Positions 1 to 12,051 of a stretch of DNA of 22,558 bases are shown here, piece after piece. A program made the translations under genes and the position numbers. The first letter of the stretch is position 1, and every line of letters starts with the position of its first letter. The stretch is from Paraglomus occultum (taxonomy: Eukaryota > Glomeromycota > Glomeromycetes > Paraglomerales > Paraglomeraceae), in contig CAJVPJ010000529.1 of assembly GCA_910592205.1 (NCBI GenBank), forward strand, positions 1-22,558. Reading direction: 5' to 3'. A model generated the notes under the pieces. The model worked only from the letters and a program-made list of their open reading frames with translations, had not been told where the DNA came from and ran no database searches.

Positions 1-75
<75 letters not shown>
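1..75. repeat. (ATT)n microsatellite at the window edge
   Basis: Twenty-five uninterrupted ATT units occupy the first 75 bases, followed by a slightly degenerate TTATT. The array starts at base 1, so it probably continues beyond the window. It is simple-sequence DNA typical of AT-rich eukaryotic intergenic space. Confidence 0.97.
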
Positions 76-3000
76 TTATTATGGTTACACGATCGTAATA
101 CAGAGATGAGATGATTATGATAATGATTATCAGCTCGAGAAGGAGAGAAACGTAGTACACTAAGCCCGTGAATCACCCGGAGAAACTATTAACAGTACGT
201 ACGTGTTGATAGTTATGACTTGCAGCAACAACTACCACATCGGTCGGAGCGTTTTAGATAAGAGATCATAACAATAACAATAAAATCACTAATCAAGTTC
301 TCTTTTAAGCATTTGGGATAAATTTCCGGCAATAGATATATCCAAGGAGTCTTTCATGCCCTTGTCCAAGATGTTACAAACATATCAGCGACATGAGTAC
401 CTTGTTTGATTAGAAATGAAGTCTTCAGTTATGTTTATCTGAAAAGAGTTTGCGCGTTTTATCAATGTCCTCAAAACGGACACTATGAATAGCAATAAAC
501 AACTATCTGCTTCCGGCTTCTACTTTTTATATTGAGAGAAACCCAGCATCTCTTCTATTTCTTTTTCTAGTTCCTTTTTCTCCTCCCGTTTCGTTAGATT
601 CAAACAATCGCTACGTTTATAGTCATCGTGTTATCTAATTAAATGTCGTTCTGCCTACCTGTCTATAATCTGACATTCAGGCATAGCCGCAGACTTGTTA
701 GGTCGACGTTGAGATTAGTATATTAAACTGCTGCAAGTGATGAGAAGAATGAGAAAAAAAAAGTTATCATTGTACACTATTCGTAAGCTAATTGTTATCG
801 AGAATTTTGGCTCGATTTACTTAAGCATCGAAGGGTTTGTGAAGGTCGTTTAATAATGGAATAAATTATTCTGTATCTGTGTTGTGTGTTAAATGCTTCA
901 TTATCTTACTACTTCCGCTGTTAAATACGCGAAAATGAACTGGTGTTTGCCCGTTCTTTACATACCGAGCTGTATGCCAACCTTTTCTTTAGATGCTTTT
1001 GTTCTTTTGCGTTACGATTGTTAACGTGATTGATCATTGCGAATATTACTTGTATAGGAAGTATTATTAATTACATTAAGACAGCTTTTGTTTATGTTTT
1101 TAATCGCTGGTCATACGGTGGTTGTTTATTAAATGTTTGTAATAATGTAGATCTTATGCTTATTTGTATCGATCTATTATCGTTTGTTTACAATTGCTAA
1201 TTAATATCGGGTATTGATAGCCTTTCGCCGGGGGAGTCACGACATCATATGCGTGGAGACACTTCTGACGGAAATCTTTTTGAGGGAAAAACAAAATGAC
1301 AATATAAACTAGTGAAAAGTTATAGATTATTTGTTCATTCACAAATATACGTTAAAGTAAATTGGTATAGAAGTATGATTGTGCGCCATTACGTGAGGAA
1401 AAAATAATTATAATTTGGGCGAGATACGCAGATCAACCGAAACTAATTCATTCTGATGTTATACACATATCAAAAGCAAATTTTAATATATAATTTAGCA
1501 TACGTTGTTGGAATGCCCATCTCAATAATCAACCAATTAGATTTCCTATAGTTAGTCATGGACGTACAGCCCACTCTTAACATTATATTCCTCCCCTTCT
1601 ATGACTCGTAATTGCAGTCTTTATGTGCTTTATTGTACCTCTGTTACATGTTAATAACCAAAACTAACCCTAGTAGTTTAGGTCGCAATTGAATCTAACC
1701 TGTTAATTTACATATTTACGTCACTTTTAAATATGCTGTTTCTTCAAACTTTACAAAAAATCTTATCTATTAAGGAAGAATATTACGTTCTACGCAGACT
1801 TTGGTAAACCATAAATTCTCGAGCATTACTTTCTACTGACTTTGTTGACTAGATACGCAATGTTCAAAAATGATTTAATTAAATCATTGGAGCTCTCAGC
1901 ACAATAGGTTTGTTTTCATGTGATGTTCTTATCATGCCTTATAATCACATCATTTTTATTAAAATAATTTTTTAGAAAACTCTTATAGAAATGGCTAAAC
2001 TTTTCCCCCAAATTATTAATAGCATATACTGTTATTAAACTCTTTATTCAACGTATCGCATTTCATAATTGGTAAAACTGATATATTAATATTTACTATA
2101 ATTAATTACAAGTTTTAATTGTTAGTCTGCTCGTACCACACCGGATTACTTCTACGCAGATTACATTCAACCCGTAGATGTGACTTTGACATTATTTTGC
2201 TATATCCGATCAGTATACAGCATTTGAGCCCCTGTCTTATTCGGCTATTAAACGTACCACACGTCTCCCATTTGTCTAATAGCTGCCGTTTCTTAATTGT
2301 TGATTCTCTCCAAATCTGACAAATCTGATTTTGAAATCAATTCCGATAAACCATATGCAAAATTGTACAATACTATGTGCTCCTTCCGTGAAACCTATTT
2401 GCTTTTAATTTACGACCGTTTATTGAGACTGGCAACATGTTTTTTATTAAACTATGTCCTTCTAAAAGGTTTCTACTCTCAGAAATGTAAATTTAACAAT
2501 TACGTAAAACCTTTTGATGCGCGACCGTTTTAATTAGTTGGTTTTGTTTAAAATTCTATTCGTTTCTTTTGCACAAGTAAGTTGATTGTTTGTAATTTCC
2601 ACGGTTTACTGATGGATATATTAACAATATAAACAATATTATAATCAGAACACCAAATATGTTATTACTAAGATTGTTTACCATAATCCAATAGTTACAT
2701 AGATGTTCCGTGCTGTCAAGAATGGACTATTTACAACGTGAGATAAGGAAAAACAATTAATAAGCTTGCGTTCATAACGATTAATGATAATCGCGTAATT
2801 ACTGATTGACATTCGGAAATTGCTGTAACGAATTTAGAGTCGAAAAGTAAGCTCCGTTTTTTTGAAAGTAAAAGAATAAGTGGTGAATAGAAATAACCAG
2901 TGACGCTTTAAGCCGTTTACAAGTGGTGTCATTAATGCATCAGTAAAATGTAAATATACAATTAATTCTAACCTCGTAATTATTATATAAAAATCATTGT

Positions 3001-6000
3001 TCATAATTTTTACTACAAACGTTAGCTACTTCTGTTTTGAAGTTTTGGGTCAAGTTGTCGTGTTGGCCACTGTTGGTTTAGCGAACGAATGTGATGCCAC
3101 TATCTAGGCTGATGGTGTGGTGCTGTTACAGAATGGCTGTTGCTGTGAAGCCAATTGACATACCTTCGAGGTACCATTTTCACGAGAAGCAATGTTATAA
3201 GGCTAAGTAAAATATAACCTAATAAGACTTGTATCGAGGCATACATGTAGGCTGTATATTTGTATAAATATTCGATTGTACAAATTCGCCAGACTTAATT
3301 AAAATTTTGTTGTCGTTAGAGAAATATTCAACGCTAACAGAAGGTCAACTATTCAGAATATAGAATAACGGGGTACGGAAGCAACGTTAGCGCAAGCCTA
3401 TTTGCATGATATTATAGTAGTAACTTCTTGTCTTTATGAAAAATTTTATTGAAAACACTTTATTTAAGCATAGTTAATAGAAACACGAGAGACTGGAATA
3501 ATACTAAATAACATAGTAAAGTGTTGCAGCAAAAATTCCTTCGCCAGATGCTGATATTTATACTCCATTGATCAACAAAAGTCAGTTTATCTTTTGCTTG
3601 CCTTTGACAACATATAATTATTTATCCCAAAATTATATTAACATGCTAACTATATACTTACCGTAAACCATTTTTGACTCAGTTTGCCGTTGAGAACATT
3701 TAATCATTTGTGATAAGTGATATTTTGAGTGTTATAACTTTTTTTGTTTGTAGGTTCAGACAATAAAGTAAATATACTACGACTTTATTTAATTTCCACT
3801 ATATTTCCACTATTGCCCCCAATAATTTGCAGTACAAAACTCTTCTGTATTATGATACTGGGCAAAGCCAGGTTTGAAAAAATAATACGCTTTCACTAAG
3901 ATGACACCGACAAAATGCTAAATTATATGCTGGTTTAATTATATACCGTAAAATTTATTTATACGTTGAATGCAGAAGCATTACATTTTTCTAAAGCTAT
4001 GTTTGAATGTAAAGCAATACGTCCTCATTAAATTAGGTGTACTGTATATCTTTGCCACTATATACTTTTCGAATAAGACGCGTTTATTTTTGTCTCTCGC
4101 TTTCATTGCTTTTTACCTTGCTCAACGTAGTGCTTCAAAATTTTTCTGTGGTAATAATAAACTGCTTTGTAATTGTTTTTGTTGCCATGCGAAATTAGAC
4201 CAATATTGCAAAAAAAAATTTAAAACTGCCACATGGATTTGCTTCTTTATTATTGTATAAATAATATATGTATAATTTGTTTTAAGAAAACTTATACATC
4301 AAATTATTTGCGTATAGTGACACTTTAGTTGTCTATTTTACAACTGATTGCATTATCGAATACTAATACATCTCTAATTACAATCAAAGAAAATTGGGCA
4401 AATAAAATTCGCTTACCAGTTATTAACTAAAGTTTGAAAATTTATTTTCATAAAATAAACCTTTTTATATTAATAACTATTCGGTGGAAAAAAAGAGTGG
4501 TTTAATAACATGAGGCGTAAAACAAAATTTTTTTTAATATTAATGAGCAGCCGTAATAATAGTGTTGATTATAATATTGTTAATAAAAATAAAATATTTA
4601 TATTTGCGTCGGAATAAAGAATGGTGACAATTTGTAAATGCAGTAATTTCCCCCCCTAAATGTAATATGGCGGTTTATTACTTGTTATGACAAAGACATC
4701 TTGACGTTTTTGCACGTAATTATGGATTGATTGATAATACTAAGGTTTGTAAATTTAGGTTTGGTATTGGACAGACATTCACAAATAATATATTAAATAT
4801 CATCAGCATTTAATTTAAATTAATATAAACAACCAAAATTGTAAAAATAACTAGATAATTTATACACCCCGAATTTACATTGATATTACGTTAGCTTTTG
4901 CTATATTAATATAGCATGCATCCATTTGCTTTAAAGTTTGCGTGCGCGTTTACCGTAGACACAAACTGACACAAACTAACGCATTATTTTTAACGAGACA
5001 TTTTGTGTTTAATTAGACCGATTATTGCCCAAAGATTAAAATGACGATATTTCAAACTTACATACAACAAGCATTGCCCGGTTTTAAAGTGCACCAATAT
5101 TCGACCACGTTTTTTGTTTCAACTGTTGCAAAGTTTCATGTTTAAATTTTTTTCCCCGCCTTTCTCTTTATTTTCATTCCGCAATTTCTAATTTTCCAAA
5201 ACCCCCTTTCATGTAACCATGAGTTTCAGCTATTAATTGTCCGATATAATGCCGGTGCTGACCGCTCAGGGACACGGCCAATCAGCCGACTTTACTTAAT
5301 CAATTTGTGTTCAATTCGACCATCCACTCATGTGTCATCGATCGCTTATGTCTGACTTTTATTCATGCACAATGATTAGCGTGAGAACCTTATCCTGTGT
5401 AATATTACTGCATCTTGTGTCATTCGGCAATGGCTAATATGTTGCTCACGTTACTCAATTGTGTTGATGTCTAAATCAAGAAATGATATTTGTATAGTCT
5501 TTTTTTTTCTCGGTTAACCTTCTTTTGAAACTTTGTGTCCATCGCTCAGGTATTTTAATAAAAGCGAAAGTGATATTCTATTATCCATGGTAATGTAACC
5601 ATTAGTCAGCAGTCTGCTGAATTCTTGTTTTTGTCTGACTTTGTAGTGCGGTAAATGAGAAAACTTGTAGTTTAGCACTTATGCATAATCCTGTCGATTG
5701 ATCTTCCATTTAACCGAACTCATGACTGGTACAAAACTTTTACAAAAGACATGTTAATACCAATGTGAGGCAGGTTCTATCAAATCGGGCCTATTGTTCT
5801 TAACGACTTTGTTCTATTGCCGGTGAACATGACAATAAAATTTAGTGGGTATTGTCTTGTCTATCCGTTCATTCTATGTATTACGTGAGTGTATGTGCTA
5901 AGTGACTCGGGGCATAGTATTCATACATACTTGGACTGCAATGTTACTATATGTGTATATTGTTATTCTAATTATTACGTTAGTCTTCCAACATTCTGTT

Positions 6001-8159
6001 TTCGCGTCTGTTTGATTCAGCCTCCATGATTGCATGAGCCAAATTTATCCAATAAAATCGATAATGAAAGATAATTAGATCGATGCCTCTTATTTACATC
6101 TATTCCTAGATAAGGAATGCAAAATAGAAGGGTATGTTGTAATACGAAATGTCCGTATCAGTACTAATACCGATTCACAGTTGCAAACTTTGCGTTTATT
6201 ATTACGTTTATTTCAATTGTTAGGACTATTCACAAAACTATAATAAACAATAATCTGCACGTATATTGGTCACAGAATATTTAATAATCTATTTATAATA
6301 ACAAAGGTTATTCTGTCGATTGTTTCGATTAACAAAAACATTTGTTGTGAAATTAGTTATATTTATGAACCTATTTTTATTTTTTATCGAAAATAGAGCC
6401 TGAACGTACGAATCAAGTCAATCACAATTCAGTCGTAATCGTGGGCATAAACATCCGTTGGTATATTGACTACGCAAGCGTTACGAAAAGTAATCAATGG
6501 ACCTAATGACAAGATGCATATCCGTGCATATGTTATCATTTCCCATGTTTATGCACTCGTGTCCAATAAGCTGTTAGCATCAAATAATGAAGAATTAATT
6601 CGTTAGATGACAGAATCAGGTTTAGCGCTTTTGTATACGTTCTAACAAAGAACGCGAACATCAAACTATGCAAACGAATGCAATGCTCCTCATTATGTAA
6701 TAATGCTTATAACTGTAATACGTCAAGAAAACAGCCATCCATAACTCTGGCATACAGAAATATTTGGTGCGAGTCAAAGACTTTGCAAAATTTGACGGTA
6801 ATGCAATAAATTATGCTGCGCGTGCAAATGTAAAAATTTGAACATTCCATATATTGTAATTCGCAATGTTGTAAAGTAAATACTGTAAGAGGTTATGCCA
6901 TTATTCCAACGAGTATTGGTAAAACTCTATGTTGTTGCATGTCAAAACCTCTTCATCCTCAAGCGAGTTATGAAGTTTGTCACTGCAGTTAACGAGCATG
7001 TAATAATTACATCCAACCAACATTTCAAACATCAATGAACCAATGTTAAATTATTCGTTTACTTACCGAATATTACGTGGATGTGTACAAACAGACGTAA
7101 GTTCACCGGGGATATGTAACCTATTAACCATATGCAATGTAATTTAGGATTAGGGGGGAGGATACGTTGGACCAATGTTCAATAGAATTGTTTTTATCAT
7201 TTTACCCTTCCTTTTCATACTTATGAAGTTGAAGAACCCTTGAAACTAGTATCCTTGAAACAAGGCTTAGTAACTTTACTTAACCGTACAATTAGCTAGT
7301 TTTTTTTCCTATTAACCCCCCGCCCCCAACGAAACGCTTTAACGGTTTCTTTTGTTATGAAACGATAACACGTTATTTAGGGACGGGTGAAGGATTTTCC
7401 GGATAATGGATAACTTATATCCTAATGCAATTGGTAAATGTTTGATTGGTTGACCTTTGCATTAATGACGGTTAGATAAGTGTATTATATAATTAAGGTC
7501 ACGTGCGAAGAGAAATATAGGGGGAAAAAAATATTGGGTTGGTTGGGAGGGGAGGAGGATATATCGTTAAGATTAAATGAACCTAGTATCACTAAGGACA
7601 GATATTCCCCATTGACTACCATGACAGTTATCGCTCTATGATATGAAACATGTCAAACGATTGATTAATTAGATTAGATAAGTGTGTTACTTCGATGAAT
7701 GCAATCGTTGTTATCGTCATTGTTATCATATATTATACTGACTAATCCACGTTCTCATATGACCATTTTGAATTATTCTGTGATTATGCTGTTTACGTGG
7801 TTTCCAAGAATATCGACCTCTAAAACTTCGCAATCTAATCTCTTCATGTTGACTATCATATCAATTGCCACGTGATGATAGATTATTCAAAGTGGAATTT
7901 AGTGTCTGATTGATCGTACGATCTAATAGGTATTACAGCATTATGTAATGCTTTTTTTCATGGAATGCCAAAATTGAATGTGGCTCATACGACATATAAC
8001 CATGTATCAATATAAAATTTTTGTTTTTGTTGCATTATAATTACTGTCAACATTCAGGGTTATTTTTAGTTCATTATATGTAACGTCAAAGTCCTATCCA
8101 TTCTGTCTATTTTCAAGTGGGTCTATGCATTCCAACAATTAGTCGATTACAAATTACCA
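76..8159. other. Long AT-rich intergenic region without a recognisable gene
   Basis: I see no coding region that I can support here. Open stretches on either strand are short, rich in Phe, Leu, Ile and Tyr from AT-rich codons, and lack known motifs; the longest with an ATG-like start are about 60-100 codons (for example 3970-4260 on +). No tRNA-like cloverleaf, rRNA block or transposon motif was found by eye. A perfect 20-bp palindrome sits at 1869-1888. The region may hold distal regulatory DNA or non-coding transcripts, but nothing in the sequence shows this. Confidence 0.6.
1869..1888. repeat. Perfect 20-bp palindrome, AT-rich
   Basis: AATGATTTAATTAAATCATT reads the same on both strands with no spacer. 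It contains a central TTTAATTAAA and two TAAT-type cores facing each other. It could be a dimeric site for a homeodomain-like or AT-hook factor, or chance in AT-rich DNA. No gene is close by. Confidence 0.9.
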
Positions 8160-8713
8160 CCAAATTAATTGTTCTTTGTTCTGCACGTTGCACGGTGATC
8201 AAAAAGCGTGATGACATAAACAACATTTACAGCAGGGCATGGGAAATCCGTGGTTGGACAGGAGAAATGTTGCCACACTGAAAATCCTGATATCTTTGCA
8301 ATTAAAGTTATTACACTGAGGAGAGAAAAAAAAAAAGCACAAACCACAAGCACATTTCTTCTACACTGTTATTACTTCTTCTTTTTGCGGATCGACGATC
8401 TATCGTTCTCCCTTGTTTGTACGACATGCATACAAAAATGGTGGCTGTACCTGCGCATGGTAATCCATGCAACGAGTCGTACTATATCACTCTCTGTTCT
8501 AGATAAGCGGAGTATGGCGAGGCCTGTCAGAACATGTTGTGGCGATGCTTCATTGACTTGTGCGCTTTAGACAAAGACTTGGGAAAGCCGATGGCAACAC
8601 AATTGTTGACTGTAGAATATTGGTTCTATTTTTGTTTAGCTAAAAATATATCCGCTAAAAATTCTCGATAAGCACCAACCGCAATAAAAATGATATACTG
8701 CATATGTCGGATT

Positions 8714-8733
8714 ATTGTTTGTATACAAACAAT
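8714..8733. repeat. Perfect 20-bp palindrome with forkhead-like half sites
   Basis: ATTGTTTGTATACAAACAAT is a perfect spacer-free palindrome. Each half contains TTGTTTG/CAAACAA, close to the core bound by forkhead factors. It could be a dimeric protein-binding site or a cruciform-forming element; no adjacent gene is recognised. Confidence 0.9.
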
Positions 8734-10524
8734 GCTAAATGATAGAGATGCAGAGCAGTTATAGTTGTGATTGTAAAATCTAGATTGAACACATTAATAG
8801 TAATTTGTATAGTACGTCGGATGATATCTTGCATTTGTTTATATTAGTTTTAATCTGTTTATCGTTGCAGGTCTGATATTGGAAATTCGTAAAGAAACAA
8901 ACAAGCAGAGAATCTCATCTCTTTTTCTTTTGCATTCTGGTTATTTTCACCTTGCTGCTTTATTGTTCGACCGGCCCGAGTTTCCGAATTCCCCGAGGTG
9001 ATGTCTTGTTGATGGAACGTAACACGACAACATATTTTTAATGGTTTAGGCTGCGTAAACGCTAAGGGTATGTTAGGAATGCCAGTTATGGTTAATTTTT
9101 CCGACACTACAGTGCAACGTATCACATCTTTACCAGGTGATGAAGGATGTCATCATGTTTGTTCTTGGCATGCGAAGTAAAAAAGTACGCATAAAAAGCA
9201 GAGTGAATGGTATTGGTCAAAGCAACATATGTAAGTCTCGCGCCACTATCATGTAAAAAAGATTACGTTATGGCAGTTTGATCTGCGTTAATAGACATGG
9301 AACGTTTATTAGACGCAATGCAGGCAACAATTAGTTAATAAAGAAACAAAAGAGTAACGTCAAATAAAGGGGTAAACAATAAACTCTATAACAATGTATG
9401 TATCTTGTCGATGGATCAATAAACAGTTTGGTATGTCGTGGGCCAGAAGCTTGACGGAATCTGTGACACTGTCGCTAATGACTTTTTTTTTATTTTTCAA
9501 AACTAATACATTACATAACTTCTTGAACAACGCGATGTTATATGACCATATTACACAAAATAGAATATGAAACAACGCAGAGCGAGCGTAAACTTTATGT
9601 TTAATAATATAACATTTATTTTATTATACTGTAAGTTTACTCCGGGTATGCGTTGAACTTTGATTTTTCTTTCTTGGTCAATATCCGAGTTAATAAACTC
9701 ACATAGTTTGTTGATAATCAATTGGGGCGTTCCCAACAATCTATCATATAGGGAAGGGGAAATAATTCTCCCACGATGAATATTGATTTCCAAAAAGTCC
9801 GTTTCTTGGCAAGCGAATATGGAAAGAAAACGATGCCAGTATCAATTAAGTCAAAACTATCGGGACAATGAGAGAGAACAAAATTGAAGGAAAAAGCCCA
9901 AAGTTCAGTCAACATAAACCATAGAGTACAACAGTGGTTTAGTTTAAATTTAACGCGGTGCGGTTACTTAGAATTGCCGGTTTCGCTGATCATGGGGTGT
10001 GCGTAGTTCAGCAAAAAAAACTTGTCATATTAGCTTAAACTTGAAGTTCTTGGCACCAATATCTGCTTTGGTTTTCTTGTTGATATTCAGGAGAAGCGTA
10101 TTTGTATAGCCTATGAGATTTAATTACAAGCTAATTTGTTGCAATAGACATCGCATCTATTATATTTGTCTATAAACTTATAGTAAAAATCGCCACGTCT
10201 CTACAATCATTGGTATTTTCTATTTATTTATTATGCAGTCGATGTTACACGCCCATTCTCTAGAATAACTCAAGTTTTGGTGGTACTTCCAAGTATAGTG
10301 AATTTGGTCATTGTCGATGATGATACGACGCTCTCTTTTAGGATTGCATCAAAATACCTTGTAAATATTGTTACCCATTTAAATCATAGTCGAACGATTC
10401 GGAAATGCAACAAGACTGGGCCTCTGTCACAAGAAGACCCAATACATGAGATGGTTCAATCTAATTTTTCCGCTTGTTATACCGGCACGTGTTCGATGGA
10501 AACTTTAGCAGTGTTATTAATAAG

Positions 10525-10531
10525 TTACTAA
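10525..10531 (+). promoter_or_regulatory. Possible AP-1/Yap-type response element (TTACTAA)
   Basis: TTACTAA matches the site class bound by fungal Pap1/Yap1-like bZIP factors. It lies about 480 bases upstream of the start codon of the bZIP gene, so autoregulation is conceivable. A 7-mer this AT-rich is expected by chance in this sequence, so the call is weak. Confidence 0.2.
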
Positions 10532-10688
10532 AAATGCAATCGAACACCTGCAAAAAGCACAAAAAGCAATTCATCACTTATTAAGTGGCAATTTATACAA
10601 GGCAACGTGATATCATAAAGTTAATAAAAAGCGGATGTTATACAATTAACGTACCCTAATGGTTGCTCCTTTGTGACACAAGACAATT

Positions 10689-10696
10689 TATAAAAA
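10689..10696 (+). promoter_or_regulatory. Upstream TATA-like box (alternative promoter)
   Basis: TATAAAAA about 310 bases before the bZIP start codon, followed by a pyrimidine-rich stretch (about 10739-10780). It may be an alternative or distal core promoter for the bZIP gene. The nearer TATATAAAA is the better candidate by distance. Confidence 0.3.
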
Positions 10697-10855
10697 GGTG
10701 GGTCTATCTTGCCTTTTGTCCAAAAAAAAAACCCAAACGCTTCTTCCTTTTTCCCCTGCTTTTCGCTATTCCTGCTTAAACAATTCGGTCGGGACTGGTA
10801 TCCCCCTATGTAGTTATAATTACTTTGAAATCTCTGTAATTTACATTATTTTTGT

Positions 10856-10864
10856 TATATAAAA
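10856..10864 (+). promoter_or_regulatory. TATA box of the bZIP gene
   Basis: TATATAAAA lies about 145 bases upstream of the ATG at 11008. A start of transcription some 30 bases downstream would give a leader of roughly 110-120 bases. No ATG occurs between this box and the chosen start codon, so there is no upstream ORF with a standard start. A short GA repeat follows at 10877-10887. Confidence 0.5.
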
Positions 10865-10876
10865 CGAATAAAAAAA

Positions 10877-10887
10877 GAGAGAGAGAG
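10877..10887. repeat. Short (GA)n tract
   Basis: A run of alternating G and A just downstream of the TATA box, falling near the predicted transcription start of the bZIP gene. It is short simple sequence; any role in nucleosome exclusion is speculation. Confidence 0.8.
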
Positions 10888-11007
10888 CTATACAAACACC
10901 TGTTTTTTGTATCCAACCCGGCTCACCCACACCAGGATTAATTTGATATTCGTGCTTTTTTACTCACCTCTTTTATCGTCACTTCAAAGATTCAGACAAA
11001 ACAAACA

Positions 11008-12051
11008 ATGGCCACTTCAGCTACAACAACGACACAATCAACGACCTCAACACAATCGATTATGCTATCAGCACATCCGCTATCAACCCTCAGAAGGAAA
11101 CTCCCCAATGAGAGTCTGGACAACAAAATAATGATCAAAATAACATCCGAAGAAGAAAGTATAAATGGATCAAACGTTGTCGACACAAATAGCTGCAAAG
11201 GAGACAAACCCGAAGAACCTTCTCAACAACCACAGCCGCCGCAACGAAAGAGGCCGGGCCGCAAGCCGAACCCAGCTTCACCAGCATTACGGAAAGCTCA
11301 AAACAGAGCCGCACAACGTGCGTTCCGTGAGCGCAAAGAAAGACATTTGTGTGATTTGGAAAATACTATCAAGGCGCTCCGTGAAAGTCAATACGAGTCA
11401 TCGATTGAATACCAAAAAGAAATCCAGCGTCACCGCTCGTTGATCGAGTCACTCGAGACAGAACTCTTTTACCACAAAAAACTCGCGTTAGCCTTCGAGT
11501 TTGCTTTAAATAGTATGAACGGGAACACCGATGCGACCACCAAAATCAAGAGTTCGATCCAGATGCAACTTCCTGGACCAGCCCTTCTTCACGGCATGGC
11601 AACAATGACTAACAGCGCAATGTACAATCTCGCACAATCCAATTCAAACTCTTCCTATAGCGTAGCACACCAGCAAATACAAGCAGATACGATCAATATG
11701 CTACCTTCTCCCTCTAATAGTTCTGCACTTCTCTCACCGATAAGCACGCCCCCGACTCCGCCTGTTTTAGGTGTAGCTGAATTTGGCACGCCCACTCATC
11801 TTACGCTCGGAGAGGGTCATGGTGGAGAATTCGAAGTACCGGATGCTAAAACGATTAGTCAAACGTTACAGGCTGCTGATGGGTTTAATTCGGTCATCAT
11901 ATCCAAACCTTCCTACCCGGCTGCGAGCCCAGTGGATGGGAACACTGGAATGATATTCTACAATGGCATGTTTCATTCAAATTATACGGCAATGCTTGAG
12001 GATCCTCAGAACATTTACAACTCGTCAGCTTCACTTCAGCTTCTTCAGTAG
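11008..12051 (+). CDS. bZIP transcription factor, Pap1/kapC (AP-1-like) type
   Basis: Complete intronless ORF of 347 residues. Residues 1-80 are Ser/Thr/Gln-rich and probably disordered. An RPGRKP motif (82-87) leads into the basic region, with the signature NRAAQRAFR at 99-107 (Asn99, Ala102, Gln103, Phe106 and Arg107 are DNA contacts in fungal AP-1 proteins). The zipper follows from about Leu114/Leu117, with Leu124, Leu145 and Leu149; the heptads at 131 and 138 are Ser and Glu, so the coil is imperfect. The rest is low-complexity with an SPISTPPTPP stretch (243-252), a possible proline-directed kinase target. Only two cysteines occur (63 and 115), so the C-terminal redox Cys domain of Yap1/Pap1 is absent. 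The start is the first ATG after the TATA box, in context acaATGG. It should act as a dimeric nuclear regulator; targets are unknown. HapX-type factors share PGRKP, but their Cys motifs are missing. Confidence 0.93.
   Translation: MATSATTTTQSTTSTQSIMLSAHPLSTLRRKLPNESLDNKIMIKITSEEESINGSNVVDTNSCKGDKPEEPSQQPQPPQRKRPGRKPNPASPALRKAQNRAAQRAFRERKERHLCDLENTIKALRESQYESSIEYQKEIQRHRSLIESLETELFYHKKLALAFEFALNSMNGNTDATTKIKSSIQMQLPGPALLHGMATMTNSAMYNLAQSNSNSSYSVAHQQIQADTINMLPSPSNSSALLSPISTPPTPPVLGVAEFGTPTHLTLGEGHGGEFEVPDAKTISQTLQAADGFNSVIISKPSYPAASPVDGNTGMIFYNGMFHSNYTAMLEDPQNIYNSSASLQLLQ

Larger units (their letters stand above)
8160..10680. other. Intergenic region with several mid-sized open stretches, none identified
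   Basis: This part is less uniformly AT-rich than the sequence before it and holds several open stretches: 8250-8570 (+), 8859-9125 (-), 9360-9915 (- strand, three overlapping frames) and 10277-10531 (+). None has a recognisable domain, a promoter or a convincing splice signal. The 9360-9915 run, where one open frame hands over to the next, is the most suggestive of a decayed coding sequence, but I cannot name a family. I do not call any of them genes. Confidence 0.5.

Noticed and set aside
3970-4260. 96-codon plus-strand open stretch
   Set aside because: Very rich in Phe, Leu, Lys, Cys and Tyr as expected from AT-rich DNA, with no domain, promoter or splice evidence.
8250-8570. 106-codon plus-strand open stretch and overlapping minus-strand frames
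   Set aside because: Low-complexity Lys and Phe runs, no motif, and starts at an arbitrary point; conflicting frames look equally plausible, so no gene was called.
11008-12051. HapX-type iron regulator identity for the bZIP
   Set aside because: PGRKP is present, but the cysteine-rich motifs and the full CCAAT-complex binding segment of HapX proteins are not seen.
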